A DNA stretch of 64,000 nt from Larsenimonas rhizosphaerae (GTDB taxonomy: Bacteria > Pseudomonadota > Gammaproteobacteria > Pseudomonadales > Halomonadaceae). Both the position numbers and the translations under genes were made by a program. This document shows positions 1 through 9,986 of this stretch, piece after piece. The stretch lies in contig NZ_JAMLJK010000001.1 of assembly GCF_023700005.1 (NCBI RefSeq), positions 682,001 to 746,000 on the forward strand. Reading direction: 5' to 3'. Each line of letters starts with the position of its first letter. The first letter of the stretch is position 1. The notes under the pieces are model-generated. The model worked only from the letters and a program-made list of their open reading frames with translations, made no database searches and was not told the DNA's origin.

Positions 1-1720
<1,720 letters not shown>

Positions 1721-1851
1721 GGACTCACCTTTATATGTACAAGATGTACCGGTTATTTCTCGCCACGCCGCGCCTGCGCTGTCTGTGCGACAAAACGCTT
1801 GAAGGTACGGGGAAACAGGGGCTTGACGGAGAAAGCAAAAAATGGTTCAAA

Positions 1852-1897
1852 CCCCATATGTAGGGGTTTTTGAATCTGTGGGCACAAGATAAGCCAT
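1852..1897 (-). promoter_or_regulatory. Candidate pair of NrdR boxes upstream of nrdA
   Basis: Two imperfect palindromes lie about 130-175 bp upstream of the nrdA start. One is CCCCATATGTAGGGG (1852-1866). The other is GCACAAGATAAGCCAT (1882-1897), whose left half fits the ACACAAGATA half of known NrdR boxes. Their centres are about 31 bp apart, roughly three helical turns, which is the arrangement known for NrdR-repressed nrd promoters. The second box is a poor palindrome, so this is a moderate call by eye. A third short repeat, GTACAAGATGTAC (1738-1750), lies close to the start codon. Confidence 0.4.
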
Positions 1898-2183
1898 TAA
1901 CGTGATCCTATCAAGAGCGTGTTCGGGGTGCTGGATGGTGTCTTCCTGTGGGTAAACCTGTGTGTAAAAAGGCAGGGGGCGAGGCGTGGCCGGGGGTTGC
2001 GGCAAGGGGATAATCCGCATTGTGGGGAGGGCCTGCCGACGCCAGATTTTTGATGGCTTGAGTACACTGAAAAAAGAACTTTTTCTTAAGGAATGGTCTG
2101 AGTAACGCCAGGTCTTTTTGAGGGCTTTCGCATCCACCGTGTATGCAGAAGTGCCTCAAATGGTTTATTGAACGTGTATTTGA
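1898..2183. other. Intergenic stretch with nothing assignable
   Basis: This is the middle of the roughly 600-bp gap between nrdA and the rstA-like gene. I see no open frame with a ribosome binding site or family resemblance, and no strong hairpin. It presumably holds promoters for the two divergent genes, but no clear -35/-10 pair stands out. Confidence 0.4.
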
Positions 2184-2202
2184 TAACGTGGGACTCACGT
2201 TA
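2184..2202. promoter_or_regulatory. Perfect inverted repeat, possible operator upstream of rstA-like gene
   Basis: TAACGTG-GGACT-CACGTTA is a perfect 7-bp inverted repeat with a 5-bp spacer, about 145 bp before the TTG start of the response-regulator gene. A further AACGTG occurs about 15 bp to its left (2170-2175). The symmetry suggests a protein-binding site, but which regulator binds is unknown. Confidence 0.4.
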
Positions 2203-2346
2203 CAAGAACGGAATCAGCTATGATGGCGCTATAAGTGCAGTCATGGATGTTGTTATCCGGCATGAATATGCTCGGTGACAGCTGACGAAAGGCAAGATGG
2301 CTGTCGCCGGTTTTTTCTATTAGTTAACCATTGGACGGATTGCTCC

Positions 2347-3057
2347 TTGGATACCACGAACACCGCCCAGGATCATATTCTGATCATCGAAGATGATGAA
2401 CGTCTGGCCTCCCTGACCTGTGAGTACCTTGAAGGCAACGGCTTCAAGGTCAGTGTCGAGCATGATGGAGCCAACGGGGTAGAGCGCATTCTGGCGCTTC
2501 GCCCGGATCTGGTCATTCTGGATTTGATGTTGCCGAACGAAGATGGTCTGTCCATCTGCCGCCGCGTACGCGATCAGTATTCAGGCCCTATCCTGATGCT
2601 GACGGCTCGCACCGACGACATGGATCAGGTGCTGGGTCTGGAGATGGGGGCCGATGATTATGTGCCCAAGCCGGTTCCTCCGCGGGTTCTGCTTGCCCGC
2701 ATGCGTGCATTGCTGCGCCGGTCCGACATTCCGGAAGCCAGCGGCTCCGATGCGCGTATCGAGTTCCGCGATCTGGTGATCGATTCCGGCACGCGCGAAG
2801 CATGGCTCAACAGTGAGCGCATCGATCTGACCAGTGCCGAGTTCGATCTGCTGTGGCTGCTGGCTTCCAATGCCGGCCGCGTACTGACTCGCGAGGAAAT
2901 CTTTTCTGCCCTGCGAGGCATCAAATATGACGGACAGGACCGCTCCATCGATGTCCGTGTATCGCGCATCCGGCCCAAGATCGGTGATGACCCGCACCAT
3001 CCGCAGCGGATCAAGACCGTCCGCAGCAAGGGCTATCTGTTCGTCAAGGATTTCTGA
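2347..3057 (+). CDS. rstA: OmpR-family response regulator, RstA-like
   Basis: DNA-binding response regulator of about 236 residues paired with the downstream histidine kinase. The receiver begins HILIIEDDERLASLT with the acidic pair EDD. It has the phospho-acceptor Asp in LVILDLMLPNEDG and the switch Lys in DYVPKPVPPRVLLARMR, a sequence strongly reminiscent of E. coli RstA. A winged-helix output domain fills the C-terminal half (LTSAEFDLLWLLASNAGRV, ending YLFVKDF). The frame is open from a GTG at 2275, but family length and the position of the first beta strand favour the TTG at 2347. Its ribosome binding site is weak. The stop lies directly before the kinase gene, so the two are co-transcribed. 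The RstA assignment is by resemblance; the physiological signal is unknown. Confidence 0.8.
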   Translation: MDTTNTAQDHILIIEDDERLASLTCEYLEGNGFKVSVEHDGANGVERILALRPDLVILDLMLPNEDGLSICRRVRDQYSGPILMLTARTDDMDQVLGLEMGADDYVPKPVPPRVLLARMRALLRRSDIPEASGSDARIEFRDLVIDSGTREAWLNSERIDLTSAEFDLLWLLASNAGRVLTREEIFSALRGIKYDGQDRSIDVRVSRIRPKIGDDPHHPQRIKTVRSKGYLFVKDF

Positions 3058-3060
3058 TTG

Positions 3061-4701
3061 ATGAGGCAGTCCTCTCGGGGAGGTGTATTCCTCCATGTCT
3101 ACCTGGCGATCTTTGCCGCCCTGCTGGTGATTTTCATCCTCGGCCTGGTGGGGGTGTCGCTCGTCAACGATATGCGTGCCCAGCAGTATCGTGAAAACCT
3201 GGCCAGTGCCCCGATGGCACTGCTGGCCTTCATGGTACGCGAGCAGCCGGAGGACGACCGCGATCAGTGGTTGCGCGAATACGAGGCCTCTCTCGGCATG
3301 GGGCTGGCGCTGTCCGATTCCGAAACCCTGATGCTGGATTACTGGGATCGACGGCGCCTGCGTCGTCAGCATGTGCTGGCCTCCCGTGTGGAAGGTGAGT
3401 CGGGCTGGCGCCTTTATCGATCAATGAAGGGGTCCGACCAGGTGCTGGTAGCCCACTTCAGTGGGCTGAGTGAGCAGCAGCCCCAACAGCTGATGTCACT
3501 GTTGCGAAGCTGGCTTGAGGAAGTGCCCACCGAACAGCGCGAAAACCGCTTCAAGCAGTTGCGTGATGCCAGTGCACTGCCCATGGGCATGGGCAGCGGC
3601 ACCCCGGTCGGGTTGAGTGTGGCGCAGGGCGAGCAGCTCAATGCGGGTAACGTCGTGATCAGCATTGCGCCGGACCGCCCCTTTATCAGCCTGTTTGCCC
3701 AGCTTTCCGACGGTCGATGGATTACTGCCGGCCCCATTCATCCCTTTGAGCCCATTCCGACGGCGACCATTGCCATCTTGATGATCGGTATGCTGCTGGT
3801 GCTGGCAGGTACCATTTACCTGATTGTCGGCCGGGTCGAGGTGCGGGTGAAGCGGCTTGAAAAGGCAGCGTCACGTCTGGCCGCTGGTCATCTGGATACT
3901 CGAGTCAACGTCAATTCCAACGATTATCTGGGCCAGCTGGGCCATGCCTTCAACGACATGGCCTCTCAGGTGCAGGTAGTCCTGTCTGCGCAGCAGGATC
4001 TGATGCGGGCGGTGTCACACGAGTTCAGAACGCCGGTGGCTCGGATTCGCTTTGCGATCCAGATGGTCGATGACATGAGTGAGTCGCCGTCGATCAAGCG
4101 TCAGATTGCCGAAATTGATGCAGACATCGAAGCGCTGGATAATCTGATTGATGAAATCCTGACCTATGCCCGCCTCGACAGCGCCGGCGATGGCAGGGTG
4201 CCGCTGACCATTTCCGACGTGGACAGCGAGGCCGTGGTCAAGCGAGTAATCGATACGCTTCAACCGCTGCATGCCGAGCTGACGCTGGTCAATAACTGCT
4301 TCGAGGCGCCGCTGGTCGCGGCTGATGAGCGCTATCTGCAACGTGCCCTGCAGAATCTGGTAGGTAATGCCTGTGCCCACGGTCGGGAGCGCATTGAAGT
4401 ATCCCTTGAGCAGAAGGATGGCCGGGTTCAGTTTCATGTCGATGATGATGGCCCGGGGGTTCCCGAACGTGATCGCAAGCGCATCTTCAAGCCGTTTGCG
4501 CGGCTTGACGATAGCCGGGCGCGACGCTCCGGCGGTTATGGGCTGGGGCTTGCCATCGTGTCGAAGATTGTATTCTGGCACCAGGGTGATGTGTATGTAG
4601 GGGATGCGCCCACCTTGAGCGGCGCGCGCTTTACCATTGAAATTCCCACCTACACCGGTGACCTGCCTGACATGTCATCGACGCGGCCTCGCAAGAGCTG
4701 A
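3061..4701 (+). CDS. rstB: Sensor histidine kinase, RstB-like
   Basis: Membrane sensor kinase of about 546 residues, partner of the preceding regulator. It has an N-terminal transmembrane helix (about 12-34), a long periplasmic region, and a second helix (about 236-258, TIAILMIGMLLVLAGTIYLI). A HAMP linker, the HisKA box SHEFRTPVARIRFAIQMV (His about 320), the N box LQNLVGNACAH and the G box GGYGLGLAIV follow. All catalytic motifs are intact. The ATG at 3061 is preferred over the in-frame TTG at 3058, which abuts the upstream stop. The periplasmic domain is larger than that of E. coli RstB, so the ligand may differ. Confidence 0.85.
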   Translation: MRQSSRGGVFLHVYLAIFAALLVIFILGLVGVSLVNDMRAQQYRENLASAPMALLAFMVREQPEDDRDQWLREYEASLGMGLALSDSETLMLDYWDRRRLRRQHVLASRVEGESGWRLYRSMKGSDQVLVAHFSGLSEQQPQQLMSLLRSWLEEVPTEQRENRFKQLRDASALPMGMGSGTPVGLSVAQGEQLNAGNVVISIAPDRPFISLFAQLSDGRWITAGPIHPFEPIPTATIAILMIGMLLVLAGTIYLIVGRVEVRVKRLEKAASRLAAGHLDTRVNVNSNDYLGQLGHAFNDMASQVQVVLSAQQDLMRAVSHEFRTPVARIRFAIQMVDDMSESPSIKRQIAEIDADIEALDNLIDEILTYARLDSAGDGRVPLTISDVDSEAVVKRVIDTLQPLHAELTLVNNCFEAPLVAADERYLQRALQNLVGNACAHGRERIEVSLEQKDGRVQFHVDDDGPGVPERDRKRIFKPFARLDDSRARRSGGYGLGLAIVSKIVFWHQGDVYVGDAPTLSGARFTIEIPTYTGDLPDMSSTRPRKS

Positions 4702-4710
4702 AGCCGAACA

Positions 4711-4730
4711 GCCCGACCGTCAGGTCGGGC
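4711..4730. terminator. GC-rich hairpin between convergent rstB and metR
   Basis: GCCCGACC-GTCA-GGTCGGGC forms a perfect 8-bp stem with a 4-nt loop at the convergent ends of the kinase and metR genes. It overlaps the metR stop codon. No U-tract follows on either strand, so it may be a weak or bidirectional terminator. Confidence 0.45.
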
Positions 4731-5637
4731 GAATGCCCGAAAGCACCGAAAATGATGTGTCTCGCGCCGTGCTTAAAAAGTCAGTCATCCAGGGATGTTC
4801 CATCAGTTCCCGTCGTACGGCGGCGTACAGCGTCCCCCACAGGCCTGTTTCTCCCATTGGACGCGCCTTGATGTAATCCCGTTCCAGATATTCGGTCATG
4901 GCCCAGTTGGGCAGGGCACAGACTCCACGTTCGCTTGCGACCAGTTGCATCATCATGATGGTCAGCTCGGCGGTGCGTATTTCCCTGGGATGCACGTCGG
5001 CAGGGGTAAGAAATTTCGTGAACACATCCAGCCGAGTGTGCTCCACCGGATAAATGATCAGCGTCTGGCTGGCAAGATCCTTCGGTTGAATGAACGCATG
5101 CTTTGCCAGGGGATGCTGCTTGGCAACAGCCAGCAGGCCCTCGTAGCGAAAAAGCGGCTCGTAATGCACATCCGGCAGTGGCTGTGGATCGGCGGTGATT
5201 ACCAGATCCAGCTGACCACGGGCGAGGGCTGGCAACGGGTCGAACGCATTGCCGCTTGGGATATCGACTTCGATATCCGGCCAGTGATCCCGGAATTGAT
5301 CGATGGTCGGCATCAACCACTGAAAGCAGCTGTGGCATTCAATGGCCATGTGCAGCCGGCCACGCTCTTCTCCGCCCGCCATTCGCGCTATATCGCGCTC
5401 GGCCATCCGAAACTGCGGCATTACCTGATCGGCCAGCGTCAGTAGGCGCTGCCCCGCCGGTGTAAACCTGACCGGACGGGTCTTGCGAAAAAAAAGAGGG
5501 CTGCCCAGACGGTCCTCAAGATCCTTGATCTGATGAGACAGTGCTGATTGAGTCAGATGTACCCGCTCGGCTGCATCGACCAGCGAACCGGCATTTCTCA
5601 GTGCCACCAGAGTGCGTAGATGGCGAAGCTCCAGCAT
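4720..5637 (-). CDS. metR: LysR-family regulator of methionine biosynthesis
   Basis: Homocysteine-responsive activator of methionine genes, 305 residues, the normal length. The N-terminal winged helix (MLELRHLRTLVALRNAGSL, then LTQSALSHQIKDLEDRLG) and the stretch AIECHSCFQWLMPTIDQF are the MetR signature that separates it from other LysR proteins. The effector domain continues with ALARGQLDLVITADP and TLIIYPVEHTRLDVF. It starts at the ATG at 5637. The gene is monocistronic, convergent with the kinase gene and next to a YdjM-like gene. No met structural gene is adjacent, so it acts in trans. A MetR consensus site lies immediately upstream and suggests autoregulation. Confidence 0.92.
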   Translation of the reverse strand: MLELRHLRTLVALRNAGSLVDAAERVHLTQSALSHQIKDLEDRLGSPLFFRKTRPVRFTPAGQRLLTLADQVMPQFRMAERDIARMAGGEERGRLHMAIECHSCFQWLMPTIDQFRDHWPDIEVDIPSGNAFDPLPALARGQLDLVITADPQPLPDVHYEPLFRYEGLLAVAKQHPLAKHAFIQPKDLASQTLIIYPVEHTRLDVFTKFLTPADVHPREIRTAELTIMMMQLVASERGVCALPNWAMTEYLERDYIKARPMGETGLWGTLYAAVRRELMEHPWMTDFLSTARDTSFSVLSGIRPT

Positions 5638-5642
5638 ATTAG

Positions 5643-5655
5643 TGAACCTTTTTCA
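5643..5655. promoter_or_regulatory. MetR-type binding site upstream of metR
   Basis: TGAA-CCTTT-TTCA matches exactly the TGAA-N5-TTCA recognition pattern known for MetR. It lies 6 bp from the metR start codon, a position suited to autorepression. The 8 fixed bases could occur by chance, but the placement at metR makes a functional site likely. Confidence 0.6.
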
Positions 5656-5710
5656 TTCGGGAGTGATCACTGCTGATTATTACTCATGAACAGGGTGTTG
5701 TCAGAGATCG

Positions 5711-6766
5711 TCATCGGTCGGCAGGCGGCTGGCACTGTCGCTCGATCACCAGCGCGGGGGGAGCATAGGTGGCCGGGCAGAGAGCACCGGGCGTAAACAG
5801 GCGTTGCCAGACCCGTGACAACTGGTCTGCACTGTAGCCAGGCCCCTGAGCCTGCGTAGAGTCCACTGGTGTCCAATGGGTGTTATCCCGGCGGGCAATG
5901 GCAAAGCGGAACGCTTCGCGCCCCGGCAGCCCCATGCGTAGGTCAGTGGCTATCAGCTGGTCTCCCTGTGCACGAAACATCAGTCTCCCCTGAGTAAACC
6001 AGAGCAACCGGCGCGCTTCCGGCCAGTGTGTGGCCGCCACGGCGTTCTCCGGAAAACGTCTGAACGTATCAAACCGAGGCGGCGCGTCATCAAAAATACT
6101 GACATAGCTTTCATGGCGCCGATCGCCCTCCAGCACGACGACGCGCCACAGGAATGTCGTCATCGGCATGGGTTGAATAAAGCGGTCGGCCTGTTGCCAG
6201 CGGTGGTCGATCAAAACGGGTGAGATGCTGGCCCTGATGATCTGTTTGGCAGTAATGGCCCATCCCATATACAGGGTGGACAGTGCCAGACCGATGACCA
6301 CGCTTCGGTGAAGGGAGGGACGAACGAGCGTGATCAATACCCCCAGCAGCAACGGTAGTGTATACAGCGGATCGATAATGAAAAGCGTATCAAGGGCAAT
6401 GGGCGGTGAATTCAATGGCCAGAACAGGCGTGTGCCGTAGGCGGTCAGGGCATCCAGCAATGGATGGGTGATCAAGGGTAGAAAACAGAACCACCACCAC
6501 AGGTGGGCCGGGATATGGCGCGTTCGTCGCCAGCGTGACAGCCCCAGGGTCATCAGTGCGGCCAGCACGGTCAGAACCAGCAGAGAGTGACTGAACCCGC
6601 GATGACCGGTGAAGTCGGCAATGGCGCTGCCATGGCTTATCAGAACATCCATATCCGGAAGCGTCCCGAGCAGGGCACCTCCGATGAGGGCCTTTCTGCC
6701 CAGCGGGCGGCCGAGCACGGCGCCGCCTAGGGTGGCGCCCAGCGCCGCCTGTGTGATCGAATCCAT
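5711..6766 (-). CDS. YdjM-like inner-membrane metal-dependent hydrolase (DUF457)
   Basis: Membrane protein of 351 residues. It starts MDSITQAALGATLGGAVLG, followed by GALLGTLPDMDVLI and the His-bearing HRGFSHSLLVLTVL, then ITHPLLDALTAYGTRLFWP. This Asp/His pattern in membrane helices is typical of the YdjM/DUF457 membrane-bound hydrolase family. The C-terminal half (about 200-351) is soluble, with no recognisable fold by eye. In E. coli ydjM is LexA-controlled, but I see no LexA box here. The substrate is unknown. The gene stands alone between metR and the divergent UDG-like gene. Confidence 0.8.
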   Translation of the reverse strand: MDSITQAALGATLGGAVLGRPLGRKALIGGALLGTLPDMDVLISHGSAIADFTGHRGFSHSLLVLTVLAALMTLGLSRWRRTRHIPAHLWWWFCFLPLITHPLLDALTAYGTRLFWPLNSPPIALDTLFIIDPLYTLPLLLGVLITLVRPSLHRSVVIGLALSTLYMGWAITAKQIIRASISPVLIDHRWQQADRFIQPMPMTTFLWRVVVLEGDRRHESYVSIFDDAPPRFDTFRRFPENAVAATHWPEARRLLWFTQGRLMFRAQGDQLIATDLRMGLPGREAFRFAIARRDNTHWTPVDSTQAQGPGYSADQLSRVWQRLFTPGALCPATYAPPALVIERQCQPPADR

Positions 6767-6864
6767 AAGCTGGTCTTCACCATCGTGTCGGGGAATGGTG
6801 ACAGCCTAGCAGGGTCATGTTGGACTAGACTCGTTATTTTCAACGACTTGATGGCATATCCCCC

Positions 6865-7557
6865 ATGGCGCTTTCAGAAGGACTCACCGTGCGTTTTCGA
6901 CACGCCGCCGCTGAGACGAACGGCATCGACGAGGCGGTTTATCATCGCCATGACAAGGATCCACTGGTACCGATTATCGGCATGGGCCGATGTGATCTGC
7001 GTGTGGGGTTTTTCGGACGGGACCCGGGCCGCGATGAGGTGAGATACGGTGAGGCGTTCATTGGGGCCGGCGGCCAGCTGATACGCCGGGCGCTTCATGA
7101 GCACCTTTATCATGAAGCCATGCCTGATTTTGACGCCTCAAAAGATGTGGGGAAACATGTCTTCTGGGCTAACACGGTCCCGTATAAGCCTGTCGGCAAC
7201 AAGGCCTGGTCGATGGCGGTCAAACGTCGATTTCACCCGTTGGTCCGTGAACTTCTGCTCCAGCAGTGGAAGGGCACCACGCTTGTTACGCTGGGGCGAG
7301 AGGCGTTTTTCTGGTTCGGTATCGATCAATCGAAAGAGGTGCGGGATCGGTTGGCGGCGTTCTGGAAGCGGGATGACCGATTCGAGGCCCACTGTGAGGT
7401 AGTGCTGGATGATGCTCAGGGCAACCGGCGATCCTTCACGCTTTATCCGCTGCCGCATCCCTCGCCGCTCAATCAGGTCTGGTACCGCCGTTTTCCGGCG
7501 CTTTTGAAACAGCGCCTCGATCAGGTGGAATTGAGCCTGGATGATATGACGCTATAG
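6865..7557 (+). CDS. Uracil-DNA glycosylase superfamily protein
   Basis: Protein of up to 230 residues with two motifs of the UDG superfamily. Motif 1 is FFGRDPGRDEVRYGEAFIG and the C-terminal motif is LPHPSPLNQVWYRRF. HPSPLN supplies the catalytic-loop His and the leucine wedge seen in UDG families. Motif 1 differs from the usual GxxPG forms by carrying GRDPG, so the subfamily and the base it excises are uncertain. Two starts are possible: ATG 6865 with a weak ribosome binding site, and GTG 6889 preceded by AGAAGGA at good spacing. The second may be the real one. The gene is convergent with the TonB receptor gene. Confidence 0.75.
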   Translation: MALSEGLTVRFRHAAAETNGIDEAVYHRHDKDPLVPIIGMGRCDLRVGFFGRDPGRDEVRYGEAFIGAGGQLIRRALHEHLYHEAMPDFDASKDVGKHVFWANTVPYKPVGNKAWSMAVKRRFHPLVRELLLQQWKGTTLVTLGREAFFWFGIDQSKEVRDRLAAFWKRDDRFEAHCEVVLDDAQGNRRSFTLYPLPHPSPLNQVWYRRFPALLKQRLDQVELSLDDMTL

Positions 7558-7595
7558 CGGCTGCCGGCTCCTTGAAGACATGATGCGCAGCAGAA

Positions 7596-7622
7596 CGCGG
7601 CGTTTTTCGTGAAAACGCCGCG
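7596..7622. terminator. Bidirectional rho-independent terminator
   Basis: CGCGGCGTTTT-TCGTG-AAAACGCCGCG is a perfect 11-bp stem with an A/T-rich upper part, between the convergent UDG-like and TonB-receptor genes. It is placed to serve both. U-tracts beyond the stem are short. Confidence 0.7.
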
Positions 7623-7637
7623 AATGTCAGACGGTGG

Positions 7638-9854
7638 TCAGAACTGGTAGCTGATGGTGGCGATAACGCTACGCTCCTGACCGTAGTAGCAGTTACGAAG
7701 GCTGGTGCAGGAAGAAACGTAGATCTCATCCAGCAGATTGGTCGCATTGATGCGGGCGTGGACTCCGGACAGGTCAGGGGTCAACCTCCCAAGGTCGTAG
7801 GCGAGCATGGCATCGACCAGCGTGTGGGCGCTTACCTGGGTGGTATTTTCGTTGTCTGCCCAGCTGCTGCCGACATAGCGTATGCCGGCCCCCACCTCCA
7901 GCCCTTTCAACAGCCCTTTCTCGATATCATATCTTCCCCAGACCGAGGCCATGTGTCGCGGTGCTTCATAGGGTGTGTTGCCCTCGGTGTTGTCGTTGGT
8001 TTTGACATACTCCATGTCGGTGTAGGTATAAGCAGTCAGCAGAGAGAGCTGGCTGGTGAGGTGAGTTGTTGCCGATAGCTCCACGCCGTGAGTGCGCACC
8101 TTGCCGATGGGCTCGTAATAGGTCGCTGTTCCCGCCGGCACGTCGGCGGCCTCCGCGACATTGGTTTGCGTCAGTCGGTAGAGCGAGGCGGTGTACTGGT
8201 CCTGAGTGCCAGGCGGCTGATATTTGATGCCTGCTTCATACTGCTGACCTTCGGTTGGCCCCAGAATATCGCCGTTGGCGTCTGAGCGTGTATTCGGGTT
8301 AAAGGATTCCGAATAGCTCAGGTAGGGCGACAGGCCATTATCGAAAGCGTAGAGCAGGCCTGCGCTGCCGCTGAACTGGCTTTGATTATCGCGGGAGCTG
8401 GTGTCTGTGTTGCGCGTGTCACTGGTCGCTCGGGTCCAGTCCTGGCGCCCGCCCAGACTAAGGCGCCATCCACCAATGGCCAGCTGATCCTGCAGGTAGA
8501 CACCGGTCTGCTCCACCTTGTGGCGCCATCTTGTCGCGGTGCCGTATTCGATGTTTGGCGTGCCATAGCGCGGCGCAAAGGCGTCAAGCGTACTGGCAGA
8601 GCCAAATTGCCAGGTGCCCGTATTCCGACTGTGCTGATAGTCCAGCCCGGCCAGAAGGGTGTGCTCGACCGGGCCGGTGGTGATGTCGAACTGCAACTGG
8701 TTATCGAGGGCATAGGCGTTCAGTGATTCATTGGAGCGGGCTGCACCGCGTTCAAGCCGATCGCTGTTGTCATCAATAAAGGTGCGGGCATAGATCTGGT
8801 CGTAATCGATATCCATCGAGAGATAGCGAAAGTTCTGGCGCGCCGTGAGCGCTTCATTGAGGCGGTGTTCAAGGTGATAGCCCACCATCCGCTGATAGCG
8901 GTCAAACCGATTGGTGTTCGGCTCGCCATCGAAGAAGTGACGACTGATGGTGCGGCCGTTGCGATCGTGAAGAGTGCCATCTGCCGGAACGAAGCCATAG
9001 AACCCGCTGGCGGGGTCGTGCTGAAGGTAGGCCATCAGGGTCAGCGTAGTATCGGCGTCAGGTTCAAATGTCACCGACGGCGCAAGGGTATAACGCTCAC
9101 GCGCGCTGTGGTGATACATGGTATCCGAGGCATCTGCCTGCCCGACCAGCCGGTAGGCCACGGTTCGCTGATGATCGACCGGACCACCAATATCGAAGCG
9201 AACGGCGCGTTTGCCGTTGGTGCCGGCAGTGACTTGTAGTTCGCGGTAGGGCGTGAAGTGTGGTCGTTTACTGGTCAGGGCGACCAGTCCACCGGGCTGA
9301 TTCTGACCATAGAGCACCGAACTCGGCCCTTTGAAGACATCAACACGCTCCAGAAAATAAGGATCGATTTGCGGTGTGTTGTAGGCGCCTGCATCGCCGA
9401 GCAGTTTCAGGCCGTCGAGGTAGGTCGTGTCGAGACTGCTTGTGCCCCCGAAGCCGCGCAGGGTCACAAAATCGTATCGGCTTGCGCCAGCCCCTCTACC
9501 GCCTGCAAAAACGCCGGGCGTGTAGCGAAGCGCCTGCTGAACCGACTCGGCGCCCTGATCCTCGATCTGCTGTCGGGTCACCACCGAGACCGAGCGTGGA
9601 GTTTCAACAAGTGGTGTATCGGTCTTTGTTGCACTGAGGCTGGTGTTGGTGGTGTAGCCCTCGGTCGGGCCGAGTGCATCGTACAGCCGGCTCGAGGTCA
9701 CGGTCAGGCGCTGAGCGCCGGTCTGTGCAGCTGGATCAGCCTTTATCGCAGTGATGTTCTCGTCGGCCAGTGTCGATGACGACAACGTGCCGAGCAGGGC
9801 GCTCAGTAATAGAGAGCTGCCGGTCGATGCATGGATGTAGGGCAATGATGACAT
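7638..9854 (-). CDS. TonB-dependent ferrichrome/ferrioxamine-type siderophore receptor
   Basis: Outer-membrane receptor of 738 residues that would import a ferric siderophore with energy from TonB. A signal peptide covers about residues 1-30 (LLLSALLGTLSSSTLA). The plug domain follows, with TPRSVSVVTRQQIEDQGA, RGFGGTSSLDTTYLDG and VDVFKGPSSVLYGQNQPGG. The 22-strand barrel ends in ISYQF with the terminal Phe. The late motif SSCTSLRNCYYGQERSV, a cysteine pair before CYYG, is typical of the FhuA/FoxA hydroxamate receptor group. The exact siderophore cannot be told. No siderophore biosynthesis or ABC importer is nearby, so it probably takes up foreign siderophores. A Fur-box-like site lies in front. 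Confidence 0.9.
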   Translation of the reverse strand: MSSLPYIHASTGSSLLLSALLGTLSSSTLADENITAIKADPAAQTGAQRLTVTSSRLYDALGPTEGYTTNTSLSATKTDTPLVETPRSVSVVTRQQIEDQGAESVQQALRYTPGVFAGGRGAGASRYDFVTLRGFGGTSSLDTTYLDGLKLLGDAGAYNTPQIDPYFLERVDVFKGPSSVLYGQNQPGGLVALTSKRPHFTPYRELQVTAGTNGKRAVRFDIGGPVDHQRTVAYRLVGQADASDTMYHHSARERYTLAPSVTFEPDADTTLTLMAYLQHDPASGFYGFVPADGTLHDRNGRTISRHFFDGEPNTNRFDRYQRMVGYHLEHRLNEALTARQNFRYLSMDIDYDQIYARTFIDDNSDRLERGAARSNESLNAYALDNQLQFDITTGPVEHTLLAGLDYQHSRNTGTWQFGSASTLDAFAPRYGTPNIEYGTATRWRHKVEQTGVYLQDQLAIGGWRLSLGGRQDWTRATSDTRNTDTSSRDNQSQFSGSAGLLYAFDNGLSPYLSYSESFNPNTRSDANGDILGPTEGQQYEAGIKYQPPGTQDQYTASLYRLTQTNVAEAADVPAGTATYYEPIGKVRTHGVELSATTHLTSQLSLLTAYTYTDMEYVKTNDNTEGNTPYEAPRHMASVWGRYDIEKGLLKGLEVGAGIRYVGSSWADNENTTQVSAHTLVDAMLAYDLGRLTPDLSGVHARINATNLLDEIYVSSCTSLRNCYYGQERSVIATISYQF

Positions 9855-9909
9855 GGTTGTCTCGTTCCTTGCAGGAATGCCGTATAAGAAGAAGTTCGCT
9901 AATGCGAAT

Positions 9910-9928
9910 CTTATTGATAGTCAATATC
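9910..9928 (-). promoter_or_regulatory. Fur-box-like site upstream of the siderophore receptor
   Basis: Read on the minus strand, GATATTGACTATCAATAAG matches the 19-bp Fur consensus at 13 of 19 positions. It is followed by ATTCGCATT, a common extension of Fur sites. It lies about 55-75 bp before the receptor start, at the expected promoter position, which implies iron repression. Confidence 0.65.
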
Positions 9929-9986
9929 ATTTGGTGGGCAATCTTACACCGGCTGGCGAGACTTTACACGTGTGATAGACAGCGTT

